Assembly: GCA_017416885.1 (NCBI GenBank)
Contig: JAFQAM010000197.1
Span: 1 to 38,802 of the forward strand
Direction of reading: 5' to 3'
Source: Clostridia bacterium
GTDB taxonomy: Bacteria; Bacillota; Clostridia; Oscillospirales; CAG-272
DNA: 38,802 nt
The notes under the pieces were generated by a model, which saw nothing but the letters and a program-made list of their open reading frames with translations, was not told the DNA's origin and searched no databases. Made by a program: the position numbers and the translations under genes. Within the stretch, counting starts at the first letter, position 1, and each line of letters begins with the position of its first letter. Below are positions 31,214 to 38,802 of the stretch, in pieces.

Positions 31214-32080
31214 ATGAAGGAGTGTCTCTTATATACAAATTTTTCAAATAAGTCATATACTTTTGCAGATGTAAACTGTAATAGCAGAGAAATTTTGGAT
31301 AAACCGCTTATAGTCAACTGCGCCAACTGTACAAATACAGAGGTGTGGTGCGTTAACAAAAATAAAACAGGACGGCTTGATTATTATTTTTTATACCTAA
31401 TATCAAATAATTTTCTTGTGGAAACACCAAACGGTAAAGAAATGATGTACGAGGGCGATATTGTAGTAATTCCACCAAATGAGCCATATACATTTACACC
31501 GGAAAAAGGTAAGCAGATTTATTATTTATGCGTGCATATAACAGGCTATGATGTAGAAAAGCTTTTAAATGAGTATGAAATTGCAATTTTTCCTGAAATT
31601 AATAAGCTAAGCCCCAACAACCACCTACAACAGAGATTTAAAAAGCTTTTTGATGCATTTGCCAAAAACGATGAATACAGAGACAGAGAGCTTGCCAACC
31701 TTGTCGAAAGAATTTTCATTGAAGCTGCAAGAGCCATAAAAGCAAGGGACAATGATAAGAATATACTTTCAAAATCCATAAGATACATAAACGAATTTTA
31801 TACAACAAAAATAAATATTCCCAGCCTTGCCAAAATGGAAAATATGAGCATGACTAAATACAATAAGATATTCAAGGAGCAAATGAAAATATCGCCAACA
31901 AAATATATAATCAGTCAAAGAATACATCTTGCCAAGGAGCTTTTAGAAACAACCAATCTTTCGATAACGGAAATAAGCCTGACCTGTGGCTATGACGATA
32001 TTAACTTTTTCAGCCGTGTATTTAAGGAAAATGTAGGAATGTCCCCAACCTCATATAAGCAAAAAATAAATGCCGATTAG
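31214..32080 (+). CDS. AraC-family transcriptional regulator 1
   Basis: The 288-residue protein has an N-terminal cupin-like sensing domain (about 50-150; GRLDYYFLYLI, MMYEGDIVVIPPNEPYTF, IYYLCVHITG) and a C-terminal AraC double helix-turn-helix domain (about 190-288). The latter has NIPSLAKMENMSMTKYNKIF and the conserved second HTH, ITEISLTCGYDDINFFSRVF followed by KENVGMSPTSYK. GxxDxxYF-type residues near the end are the family hallmark. It is a close paralogue of the regulator at 33705 and probably controls the divergent LRR gene at 31090; a sugar or glycan signal is a guess from the family. Its stop codon (TAG 32078-32080) lies in the loop of a terminator. AAAGGAG supports the start. Confidence 0.93.
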   Translation: MKECLLYTNFSNKSYTFADVNCNSREILDKPLIVNCANCTNTEVWCVNKNKTGRLDYYFLYLISNNFLVETPNGKEMMYEGDIVVIPPNEPYTFTPEKGKQIYYLCVHITGYDVEKLLNEYEIAIFPEINKLSPNNHLQQRFKKLFDAFAKNDEYRDRELANLVERIFIEAARAIKARDNDKNILSKSIRYINEFYTTKINIPSLAKMENMSMTKYNKIFKEQMKISPTKYIISQRIHLAKELLETTNLSITEISLTCGYDDINFFSRVFKENVGMSPTSYKQKINAD

Positions 32081-32096
32081 CTCGGCATTTATTTTT
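32062..32096. terminator. Bidirectional terminator overlapping the end of AraC gene 1
   Basis: AAAAATAAATGCCGA (32062-32076) pairs perfectly with TCGGCATTTATTTTT (32082-32096). The stop codon of AraC gene 1 is in the loop, and the LRR protein 2 gene ends at 32101 on the other strand. Confidence 0.92.
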
Positions 32097-32100
32097 GTTA

Positions 32101-33588
32101 TTATTCAGTGTCCTTTTGCTGCTTTTTTCTTATTTCTGTCATTGTGATAGCAGCAGGCACATTGCTTGAGCAGGTCTTAGTCAAATAATAAATATTTGTT
32201 CCGTCAGTTAAATATGAGCAAATAATAAGCGCAGTATCGGAGTTTCCGCCTTCCTCGTCAAATCCGCGGAGAATGAAATCGTAGCCCACATAGTCCATAT
32301 TTACATTTGCAATAATTATATTTGTCCTTCCTTGTGCAGCCTCAACTCCGTTTTCACCTATTTTTAACAGGTTAGAGCCGTCAGCGTTAGGCGTAGCCGC
32401 CACCATACCGTATTCTAATGAAATATTAGAATTATATTTCTTGTAAACCTCTAATGATTTGTGATTTACAGTATATCCGCCGCAAAGAGCAGTGTTGTCA
32501 TTTTCCTTTACAGAATATCCAGCAAACACGAAAATAGGAGCATAATCTTCTTCGTTTACTTTTTCTTGAATTTTACATACACTGCATTCGCCAACTTCAT
32601 TTAATGAAGTTGTAAAATCAACAAAGTTCAATTTATAATCACTTGAAAATTTGTGTTCACCGTTATAGAAAGCATCACACTTATTGTATTCGTATACCAT
32701 ATAGCACTTGCTTGACTTTTCATCTGCTGATATAGCATTAAATTCATCAAGGCTTACTAATTGTATAGTATTCCAAACGGCTGTTGATTCATTTTTTGCG
32801 GTGTATAACTCTAATTCTGTATCAATAATTTTTTGAGCTTGTGTTTTTGTTCCTGTATAATAGATAACACCACCGGTTCTAAATGCACTGTCTCTGTCAT
32901 TCCAACCGAAAAAGTTTGAATGTAAGGCAATGTTACCGTTTTCATCAAAGTTTCCTGCAGGCATGTAAATGGTTTTTAAGTTATTACAACCGGCAAAAAA
33001 TGCATTTATGTCAAATACTTGAGTGAAATTTTCACCGAAATATACAGTTGTTAAATTGCCGCATGATCTTAAAAAGTTATCATTTACAGTTCGAAGAGAA
33101 TTAGGAAGCTTCAAGACCTCAATACCGGTATTTGCAAAGCAGTCGGTGTTCATTGCAGTAATAGTAGAATTTTCAGCAAATTCAACTTCGGTAAGACTTG
33201 TAGTGCTAAGGAATGTTCCCCACTGAACACCTGTAATAGTGCTTGAAAAATATACATATTCAAGTGTTGTTGAACCGGCAAATGTTCTTGAAACATATGT
33301 ACATCCCTCTGGATATTCAATCATAACAACGCTTGAAGAATCGTAAGATTTTCCTGCGGCTGTATTTAATGCAGAAAAATCTATGTCCTTCAAGTTTTTA
33401 AAGATATATGCGGAAGGATATGTGATTCCATCAGTCATAAGAACTCGTGATGTGGTATCAAGTCCATTAACAACTGTCATATTTTCAATCGTTGTAATGT
33501 TGCCAAATTCAGAAGCACTAACAGAAATTGCAAATAAGCAAACAAATAGTGCTACAATTAAAAGTGTAATAAAAAGCCTTTTTTTCAT
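32101..33588 (-). CDS. Secreted leucine-rich-repeat (BspA-type LRR_5) protein 2
   Basis: Paralogue of the protein at 29534, 495 residues long. Signal peptide: MKKRLFITLLIVALFVCLFA, then ISVSA. LRR_5 repeats cover about 95-215 (VSRTFAGSTTLEYVYF, WGTFLSTTSLTEVEFAENS, IEVLKLPNSLRTV, LRSCGNLTTVYFGENF, FFAGCNNLKTIYMP). A linker with CSVCKI and the shared C-terminal domain (about 345-490; YAPIFVFAGYSVKEN, VGYDFILRGF) follow. The linker of the other paralogue also has Cys-containing CQNGCG. The N- and C-terminal domains are better conserved between the two than the repeats. The upstream AraC gene 2 is divergent, so this is the second copy of the LRR/AraC module. AAGGAG precedes the start codon. Confidence 0.9.
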   Translation of the reverse strand: MKKRLFITLLIVALFVCLFAISVSASEFGNITTIENMTVVNGLDTTSRVLMTDGITYPSAYIFKNLKDIDFSALNTAAGKSYDSSSVVMIEYPEGCTYVSRTFAGSTTLEYVYFSSTITGVQWGTFLSTTSLTEVEFAENSTITAMNTDCFANTGIEVLKLPNSLRTVNDNFLRSCGNLTTVYFGENFTQVFDINAFFAGCNNLKTIYMPAGNFDENGNIALHSNFFGWNDRDSAFRTGGVIYYTGTKTQAQKIIDTELELYTAKNESTAVWNTIQLVSLDEFNAISADEKSSKCYMVYEYNKCDAFYNGEHKFSSDYKLNFVDFTTSLNEVGECSVCKIQEKVNEEDYAPIFVFAGYSVKENDNTALCGGYTVNHKSLEVYKKYNSNISLEYGMVAATPNADGSNLLKIGENGVEAAQGRTNIIIANVNMDYVGYDFILRGFDEEGGNSDTALIICSYLTDGTNIYYLTKTCSSNVPAAITMTEIRKKQQKDTE

Positions 33589-33611
33589 AATAAATTCTCC
33601 TTTTTGTATTA

Positions 33612-33640
33612 TTTACTTTTGTACAAATATATGATACAAT
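33612..33640 (+). promoter_or_regulatory. Promoter of AraC gene 2 (extended -10)
   Basis: TTTACT (33612-33617) and TACAAT (33635-33640) are 17 bases apart with a TGA extended -10 element. It is aligned in position and motif with the promoter of AraC gene 1 (31118-31146), both within ATTATTT...ATGATAC. Confidence 0.65.
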
Positions 33641-33704
33641 ATTATATGAATAAAATCAATAGAATATTTAACTGAAAAATAGTATTTTTTAACGGGAGAT
33701 AAAA

Positions 33705-34562
33705 ATGAAAAATATTTGGAATTATCTAATTGATGTGGATACAACCAATTTAAATAACACTAAAAAATTAGGAAGCAGAGAAAATATTCAATATCCCTTG
33801 GTAGTAAATTGCGCCGGAAAAATTAGCAATCTTACCAATGCGGATAACAATAATACAGGAAGACTTGACTATTATTTGCTTTACATTTATAAGGGCGAAA
33901 TGAATGTGTACAATAACGGTGTTGCTCAGTGTGTTAAGGAGGGCGATGTAATCATTTTCCCACCAAACAAGCATTTTAGACATGAATGCTTAAATACAAC
34001 AGTTAGCTATTTGTGGGCGCATTTTACAGGTAGTGATGTACTAAATATTTTAGACCGCTATGGCATTAAGCTATTTCCTGCAATAAATAAAGCTAATGGC
34101 GAAAACAGAATTTCAAATCGCTTTCAAAAGCTTTTTGAGGGCTTTGCTAAAAAAGATAAGTTCAGAGATTACGATCTTTCATCCCTTCTTGACAGATTGC
34201 TTATTGAAATAGGACGCGCAATTTCCGTTGAACAGGGCGAAAAACTGCTTTTTGCAAAATCAATAAGATACATAAATGAATACTATTCTACGCAAATAAA
34301 GATAACTGACCTTGCCAAAATGGAAAATGTCAGTATGACTACATATAATCTCCATTTCAAAAGACAAATGGGAATGTCCCCGACAAAGTACATTCTTGCC
34401 CTTCGTATGCATTCCGCCAAGGAACTTTTAGAATCAAGTAAGCTTTCAGTAAGAGATATAGGCGCTATGTGTGGCTATGAGGATTTTAACTTTTTTACTA
34501 AGACCTTTAAAGGCTTCACAGGCTTATCTCCCTTAGCTTACAGAAAAAGCTTAAAATCATAA
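33705..34562 (+). CDS. AraC-family transcriptional regulator 2
   Basis: The 285-residue protein is a paralogue of the regulator at 31214, with the same layout. The cupin-like domain shows GRLDYYLLYIYKGE, VKEGDVIIFPPNKHFRH and LWAHFTGSDVL. The AraC domain shows IKITDLAKMENVSMTTYN and VRDIGAMCGYEDFNFFTKTF, ending in GLSPLAYRKS. SIRYINEYYST and FQKLFEGFAKKDKFRD correspond closely to blocks in gene 1 (SIRYINEFYTT; FKKLFDAFAKNDEYRD). The two regulators are divergent in the sensing part, so they may respond to different ligands. ACGGGAG precedes the start. The lipoprotein genes follow after a 184-base gap with their own signals. Confidence 0.93.
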   Translation: MKNIWNYLIDVDTTNLNNTKKLGSRENIQYPLVVNCAGKISNLTNADNNNTGRLDYYLLYIYKGEMNVYNNGVAQCVKEGDVIIFPPNKHFRHECLNTTVSYLWAHFTGSDVLNILDRYGIKLFPAINKANGENRISNRFQKLFEGFAKKDKFRDYDLSSLLDRLLIEIGRAISVEQGEKLLFAKSIRYINEYYSTQIKITDLAKMENVSMTTYNLHFKRQMGMSPTKYILALRMHSAKELLESSKLSVRDIGAMCGYEDFNFFTKTFKGFTGLSPLAYRKSLKS

Positions 34563-34704
34563 TACAAAATCTTGTATAATTTGCACAATCAAATTCTGAA
34601 AACTATTAGAAATTTGTTGATTGTGTGAAAAAATCTGTTCAAAAATGAAAATTGTGTGAACGAAGCTTGAAAAATCCATTCACAATGTGAAATTCTCAAA
34701 AATC

Positions 34705-34715
34705 TGTGATATTAT
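34705..34715 (+). promoter_or_regulatory. Extended -10 promoter element for the lipoprotein pair
   Basis: TATTAT (34710-34715) is preceded by TGTGA. A -35 box is poor. The gap upstream (34563-34704) holds inverted and direct copies of a CACAATCAA/TTGATTGTG and TGTGAA type sequence, including a stem CACAATCAA (about 34583) with TTGATTGTG (about 34618). They could be operator sites of AraC 2 or another regulator. Confidence 0.4.
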
Positions 34716-34746
34716 GAAAACAGAAAGAGGAAAGGAGATTTCAAAA

Positions 34747-37488
34747 ATGAAAAAGATTATACTTATTTTTGTAGCAATAATTTCTTTAGCGCTACTGTCA
34801 TCTTGTATTAAAATCTATATGCCTGAAAATCCGTCAGACAGTAGTAACACACAGGTTGACACCGACACACAGGTAGATATCAAGGATGATGACAAGACTC
34901 AAAACAACGAGCTTGAAATTACCCGCATATCTGCAAATAAAAATGTATATCAGTCATACAATTTAGGCAAATATTACGGGAGCGGCTTTAATACTGAATT
35001 GCCTACGCCGTTAGGAAAAGCAGAATACGAAATCATCCAAACCTACGAGGAGCTGAAAAAAGATACTGACTACGGCTCACAGGTTGACAAAGCGCTATTT
35101 GAGGAAAATTACATTTTAGCCGTTAGATTTCCTCATAGTGCCGATAAAAAGGGCTTAATCGGCTTTAAGGACCTTCGTAAAGGTACGGCGGGCTGCTTCG
35201 TAACATTAGTATGTAACGGCACATCAGTTTCCCAAAATGAATACTTTTATTACCAAGTGCCAAAAGATGAGCTTCTTAATTGGGAAAGCTCAGGCGCTAT
35301 TGAATTAAGGAAAGAGCAGGTAAGCTATGTTAATTCAATCCAAATAGAAGCATCAACTAAGCTTATGGATAAAGACGGCGATATACTTCTTCTTTCAAGC
35401 CACGAGCTAATGGATTTTATTAATGTAAATAACCTTTCAGTAAAAATTACAAATCCATCTGCCCCATACTATATTGTATGCTATTCAAGAAGGCTTTTTG
35501 ATAAAGCTCCATCATTCTTAGAGCCAACTATAAGTGAAAGCACAATTAAGCTTACAAGAGATTACAGCGTAGCATATCACAAAACAGAAAGCGCATATCT
35601 TGATTTAATTCCACTTAATATAGACGATATATCTACAATAAATAAAATAGAAATGACCTCTGAATTAATTGGAAGCAGCGAATATTTCAAGCTTGATTAT
35701 CAAGTAGATAACACATTAAAAACGCCTTATGATATTGTAGATTTCTATAAATCCTTCCACGGCGGAGTTTATTATGGCGCCGAGCTTAAAAATCAGCAAA
35801 GCTCATCCTATACCGTAATAGAAAGCTACCGTGAGCTTTTAGATAAAGCAGAATTTTATGTAGATGAGGAAATCTTTAAGGATAACTATGTTCTTGTCCT
35901 TAAATTAGTAGGCGCAGAGCGTAACCGACTTGGCTTTGCTAACGCACATATAGGTCTTATAGATGCTATGGAAGGCGCTCTTAGCGGATATGTTGATATT
36001 GATTTGTATGTAACTCCTCTTTACGAATCTATCATAAACGGAAGCTCTAACAGTCTTTCCGATAAGGAAGAAATTCTTGATGAGCCAAGCGAATATATTC
36101 CAAGAGTAGAATATGAATATATTATTGTACCAAAATCAGATTTAAGAAGCGTTGCAAAAACAGGCACTCTGAATATAAATACCAAGGATACCTTTAAAAG
36201 CACGGTTCAGCCAAGCATAACAAAAAAATACTTTAATGCTGACGGCTTTAATATATTGCCCGGTTATACATGGCGCATTACAACAAAGCTTGAAATGGAA
36301 GACTTTAATAATAAGTATGGTACTAACTTCATTACAACAAATATCGGTGCAAAGTATAATAGAGAATACATTATAGTATATTTAGAGGATGAATACGATA
36401 TTATTCAAACATCATTAAGCGAAAATAATAACAGTATGTATCTTTCGTACCTCATTAGAGGAGCAAAAGAGTTTAACGGTCATAACGGTCAATATACAGG
36501 ATATTTCCTGCGCATTGAGAGGGACGCCGAGGATGCCTTTAATAGACTAAATATTAAATGCACATTAATTGCCTCAGTTGGCACACAGAAATCATATAGT
36601 GTGGAAAAGGAAATAAAGCCTTATGACCATTATGAAATGAAAATAAGCTATGCTGATGAAATTGACTTTAAATATCTTGTTTTAACCGATTACACTCAAT
36701 TTGAGGAGCTTTTTAACGAGTACAGCGAATATGAATACGATATTATCGCCCCTGATAAGGTATTTGCTCCGTCAACCTTTGAAAATAACTGTGTAGTTGT
36801 TTTCCCGGGATATTATGATGACATAAATACCTATTACAATGCAAGAATAGGTGGAAACGGAGCTCTTTATCTCTATGCATATGAGAATATAGGTTATCTT
36901 GAAGAGATACAATATAAAATGCTTACATTTATTTCCATTCCAAAGGATGATTTATCCAAGCCAATAAACGGAATAAAAATTCAATACACCAAGGAGCCTG
37001 TATTTAATGGCGTATTTGAGCATGTAACTGTGTCATCTACAAATTCAGCCGATGTAAAGTTAGAGCAAAAATTTGTCTTAATTAATTCAGAAAATCAGCT
37101 GAATGAAATCCTTCCGAATTTTAAGGACTACAAAAAGCTTCAAAATGTCGATTTTGAAAATAACTTCATTTTAGCATTTAACAGAGGCTATTTTACAAAT
37201 GTAGGATATCTGTACGGCGATTTTGTGAACTTTAAAACCGATGCAAACGGTAATGCCTATATCACCTTTATGCAGGAAAATCAAAAGTGGATTAACACAG
37301 GCATTCGCAACTATACTCTTGATTTAGTTATTATCCCAAGAGAATATTTAAAGCACGAAATCAGTTATTTGTATTATCACAGCGCGCTCTATTCAGCTCC
37401 ATTTGAAAAATCTGAGCTTGACCGTCTTGAAAATTTTCTTGATTATCCCGATATATTATATCCCGAAATTCCGGAAAGCTTAGAGTGA
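34747..37488 (+). CDS. Large lipoprotein with four divergent internal repeats
   Basis: The start at 34747 has AAAGGAG nine bases upstream, giving 913 residues. The lipobox is LLSSC (Cys20), followed by an acidic, Asp/Thr-rich linker. No family is recognised. Four repeats share the pattern of an aromatic/Tyr start, a helical 'ELL/EEL', an 'F..NYIL...' strand and an ending 'IPKxxL': about residues 93-180 (YEIIQTYEEL, FEENYILAVRF, VPKDELL), 354-465 (YTVIESYRELL, FKDNYVLVLKL, VPKSDLR), 642-735 (LVLTDYTQFEEL, FENNCVVVF, IPKDDL) and 775-868 (FVLINSENQLNEIL, FENNFILAF, IPREYL). Between repeats are further beta-rich stretches. The first ~270 residues match the second lipoprotein at 37514. The protein is extracellular and probably binds ligand or partner surfaces; its function is unknown. 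Confidence 0.85.
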   Translation: MKKIILIFVAIISLALLSSCIKIYMPENPSDSSNTQVDTDTQVDIKDDDKTQNNELEITRISANKNVYQSYNLGKYYGSGFNTELPTPLGKAEYEIIQTYEELKKDTDYGSQVDKALFEENYILAVRFPHSADKKGLIGFKDLRKGTAGCFVTLVCNGTSVSQNEYFYYQVPKDELLNWESSGAIELRKEQVSYVNSIQIEASTKLMDKDGDILLLSSHELMDFINVNNLSVKITNPSAPYYIVCYSRRLFDKAPSFLEPTISESTIKLTRDYSVAYHKTESAYLDLIPLNIDDISTINKIEMTSELIGSSEYFKLDYQVDNTLKTPYDIVDFYKSFHGGVYYGAELKNQQSSSYTVIESYRELLDKAEFYVDEEIFKDNYVLVLKLVGAERNRLGFANAHIGLIDAMEGALSGYVDIDLYVTPLYESIINGSSNSLSDKEEILDEPSEYIPRVEYEYIIVPKSDLRSVAKTGTLNINTKDTFKSTVQPSITKKYFNADGFNILPGYTWRITTKLEMEDFNNKYGTNFITTNIGAKYNREYIIVYLEDEYDIIQTSLSENNNSMYLSYLIRGAKEFNGHNGQYTGYFLRIERDAEDAFNRLNIKCTLIASVGTQKSYSVEKEIKPYDHYEMKISYADEIDFKYLVLTDYTQFEELFNEYSEYEYDIIAPDKVFAPSTFENNCVVVFPGYYDDINTYYNARIGGNGALYLYAYENIGYLEEIQYKMLTFISIPKDDLSKPINGIKIQYTKEPVFNGVFEHVTVSSTNSADVKLEQKFVLINSENQLNEILPNFKDYKKLQNVDFENNFILAFNRGYFTNVGYLYGDFVNFKTDANGNAYITFMQENQKWINTGIRNYTLDLVIIPREYLKHEISYLYYHSALYSAPFEKSELDRLENFLDYPDILYPEIPESLE

Positions 37489-37513
37489 AAAGGATAACGA
37501 AAGGAGAATAAAA

Positions 37514-38464
37514 ATGTTAAGGTTTAAAAATTATATTTTAATTCTCATATCCGTAATTTTAATTTTTGCACTTGCATCCTGTTCAAATAATGCAAGCGCC
37601 GACACAGACAGTGAGAATATCCCGAGCGATACCGATACAAGCACCTCACTGCCTGATAAGCTTAAAATTTCCTATGAATCAGAAAGACTTGATATATATC
37701 CCTCATATAAATTAGGCGAATATTTCGGCAACGGCTTTAAAAAAGAAATCACCTGTGATTTAGTGGGGCATGCCCAATACGAAATTATGCAGGATTACGA
37801 GGAAACCGCCGAAAGCACAACCTATGGCGCGGATATAGATGAAAAGCTATTTGAAACCCACTATATTTTAGCATTAAGATTTTTATATAGCCCCGATAAC
37901 ATAGGGCTTATAGGAATAAATAGCTTTAATAAGGGAGAAGCGCGTATAATCGCCAATGCATTATATAGCGCAAACGGAAACTTAGATGAAGAGGATTACT
38001 ATTATTACTATATTGCCGTTCCAATCAAGGACCTTGAAAATTGGAGTGATGAGGGTGAAATAGAAATAAGAAAAAGCAGTATTGATTATATCGGCACTAA
38101 CACTGTTGTGTTAGATTATACCTATGAGGATGCAAACGGATATACTCGGCTTTTAACAAAAAATCAGCTTGAAAATTATATAGAAGAAAATAATATACCT
38201 ATCCGCATTGAAGCTATTGGCAAAACCGATAATTATATTATTCATATATCCAAGGGACGATTTAATTATAAGCCGTCTGTTATGAAGCCGACTTATGAAA
38301 ACGGCGAAATTAAGCTGACAGTAGATTACAGTATCTCTTATCATAAGGCAGAAAAATCATACCTGAGCATTATTGCTCTTAACAATAACCTTATACCCAA
38401 AATTGATGATGTAAAAAATATCACAGTAACGCTTCGCGAAATAAAATCTGGCGTTTTGTCATAA
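37514..38464 (+). CDS. Paralogous lipoprotein, probably truncated at its C-terminus
   Basis: The 316-residue protein has a lipobox at LASC (Cys23) and a Thr/Asp/Ser-rich linker, then a region homologous to the first repeat plus intervening part of the 913-residue neighbour: YKLGEYFGNGF versus YNLGKYYGSGF, FETHYILALRF versus FEENYILAVRF, DYSISYHKAEKSYLSIIALN versus DYSVAYHKTESAYLDLIPLN. Homology stops near residue 305, after which the last residues (REIKSGVLS) come from sequence antisense to the Ppx/GppA gene. It is therefore likely a longer gene cut by a rearrangement, or an assembly join. AAAGGAG supports the start; the gene follows its paralogue by 25 bases and is cotranscribed. Confidence 0.75.
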   Translation: MLRFKNYILILISVILIFALASCSNNASADTDSENIPSDTDTSTSLPDKLKISYESERLDIYPSYKLGEYFGNGFKKEITCDLVGHAQYEIMQDYEETAESTTYGADIDEKLFETHYILALRFLYSPDNIGLIGINSFNKGEARIIANALYSANGNLDEEDYYYYYIAVPIKDLENWSDEGEIEIRKSSIDYIGTNTVVLDYTYEDANGYTRLLTKNQLENYIEENNIPIRIEAIGKTDNYIIHISKGRFNYKPSVMKPTYENGEIKLTVDYSISYHKAEKSYLSIIALNNNLIPKIDDVKNITVTLREIKSGVLS

Positions 38465-38802
38465 AGTTTATATATAATTTCAGCTAAAAATTTAGTAGAT
38501 AAATAACTGTCGTGTACCAAAAAAGGGTCATATGTATTGAGATTTTGCATCATTGCAGATAGAGAAGTAGCTGTACCGCTGATTGCAATATATTCGTCAC
38601 ATTTAAGTTTTTCGTACTCTGTAACTTTTTTGCGTAAAAATTCACGCATGGCACAAACGTCATTGCCAAATTTATCTTTAATTCTTACGACACCGTATGG
38701 CAGGCTTTTTGAATAATAAATATTTCCGTCTTTTCCCGCGGCAATTTCGCTACTTGCGCCACCAACGTCAATAATTCCTTTGTTGCCGGTATTACCGCAA
38801 GC
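38341..38802 (-). CDS. Ppx/GppA-family phosphatase, partial and C-terminally truncated
   Basis: Read leftwards from the window edge: GIIDVGGASSEIA is the family phosphate-binding loop (normally DIGGGSTE), followed by SLPYGVVRIKD and YIAISGTATSLSAMM, both typical of exopolyphosphatase / pppGpp phosphatase proteins (ASKHA fold). The N-terminal part lies beyond the window. The family-like sequence ends at about TPDFI (near 38430). The rest of this frame (about 30 residues to 38341) is antisense to the lipoprotein gene and not family-like; the usual ERxxxPGL...RADII block is missing. The gene thus seems cut at its 3' end. The two genes overlap tail to tail by 124 bases. Confidence 0.75.
   Translation of the reverse strand, partial: ACGNTGNKGIIDVGGASSEIAAGKDGNIYYSKSLPYGVVRIKDKFGNDVCAMREFLRKKVTEYEKLKCDEYIAISGTATSLSAMMQNLNTYDPFLVHDSYLSTKFLAEIIYKLYDKTPDFISRSVTVIFFTSSILGIRLLLRAIMLRYDFSAL

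Noticed and set aside
38341..38430. Genuine C-terminal domain of the Ppx/GppA protein
   Set aside because: The sequence is antisense to the lipoprotein coding region and lacks the family's conserved C-terminal block.

Overview
The window looks like chromosomal DNA from a low-GC, endospore-forming member of the Clostridia, probably an uncultured gut lineage. Support comes from the AT-rich coding sequence, strong AGGAGG-type ribosome binding sites, sigma-A type promoters with TATAAT boxes, the spore-coat morphogenetic ATPase SpoIVA, and a YtvI-like sporulation membrane protein. No integrase, phage or plasmid gene is visible. The assignment to Clostridia rests on gene content only.

Layout. 1-198 is the cut-off start of a secreted protein (minus strand). 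384-2271 is asnA plus an EamA transporter. 2411-2494 is tRNA-Leu(UAG). 2495-3949 is an unusual non-housekeeping stretch: an array of small hairpins in two opposed halves, a four-helix-bundle (S23/IVS/Avd-like) gene whose promoter touches the last hairpin, a decayed PH-domain membrane gene, repeats resembling an insertion sequence end, and a second small hairpin cluster. 3950-9240 holds hypothetical membrane proteins, an SGNH hydrolase, a frameshifted DUF2726/CFI-box gene and spoIVA. 9365-13017 holds a DUF2752 protein, an amidohydrolase, a CNNM/CorC-type transporter and a HAD phosphatase, followed by another very regular hairpin array (13023-13128). 13180-16458 is an XRE regulator divergent from two paralogous zinc-ribbon proteins and an SPFH/GYF_2 protein, which looks like an envelope-stress cassette. 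16509-22928 is a complete phosphate operon, read right to left as pstS-pstC-pstA-pstB-phoU-phoB-phoR. 23218-26162 is a small XRE regulator divergent from two membrane proteins and a lipoprotein, with repeated operator-like sites between them. 26224-29491 holds an ECF S-component-like protein, a cyclophilin, a YtvI-like protein and trpS. 29534-34562 is a duplicated module, [secreted LRR protein <- -> AraC regulator] twice. 34747-38464 encodes two paralogous repeat-containing lipoproteins. The window ends in a Ppx/GppA gene that overlaps the truncated second lipoprotein tail to tail.

Most notable points: (1) PstS is circularly permuted, with the normal C-terminal half coming first. (2) Arrays of mini-hairpins have constant spacers (ATATCATC or ATATCGA) but different stem sequences and mostly GNA/GNRA loops; one sits next to a four-helix-bundle protein from a family associated with structured RNA. 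(3) The AraC/LRR divergent module is duplicated, with matching promoter geometry. (4) Two XRE-controlled cassettes have readable operator candidates. (5) A probable rearrangement or assembly junction near 38430 truncates two unrelated genes at once.

All family calls come from reading motifs and recalled family features; no database search was run.
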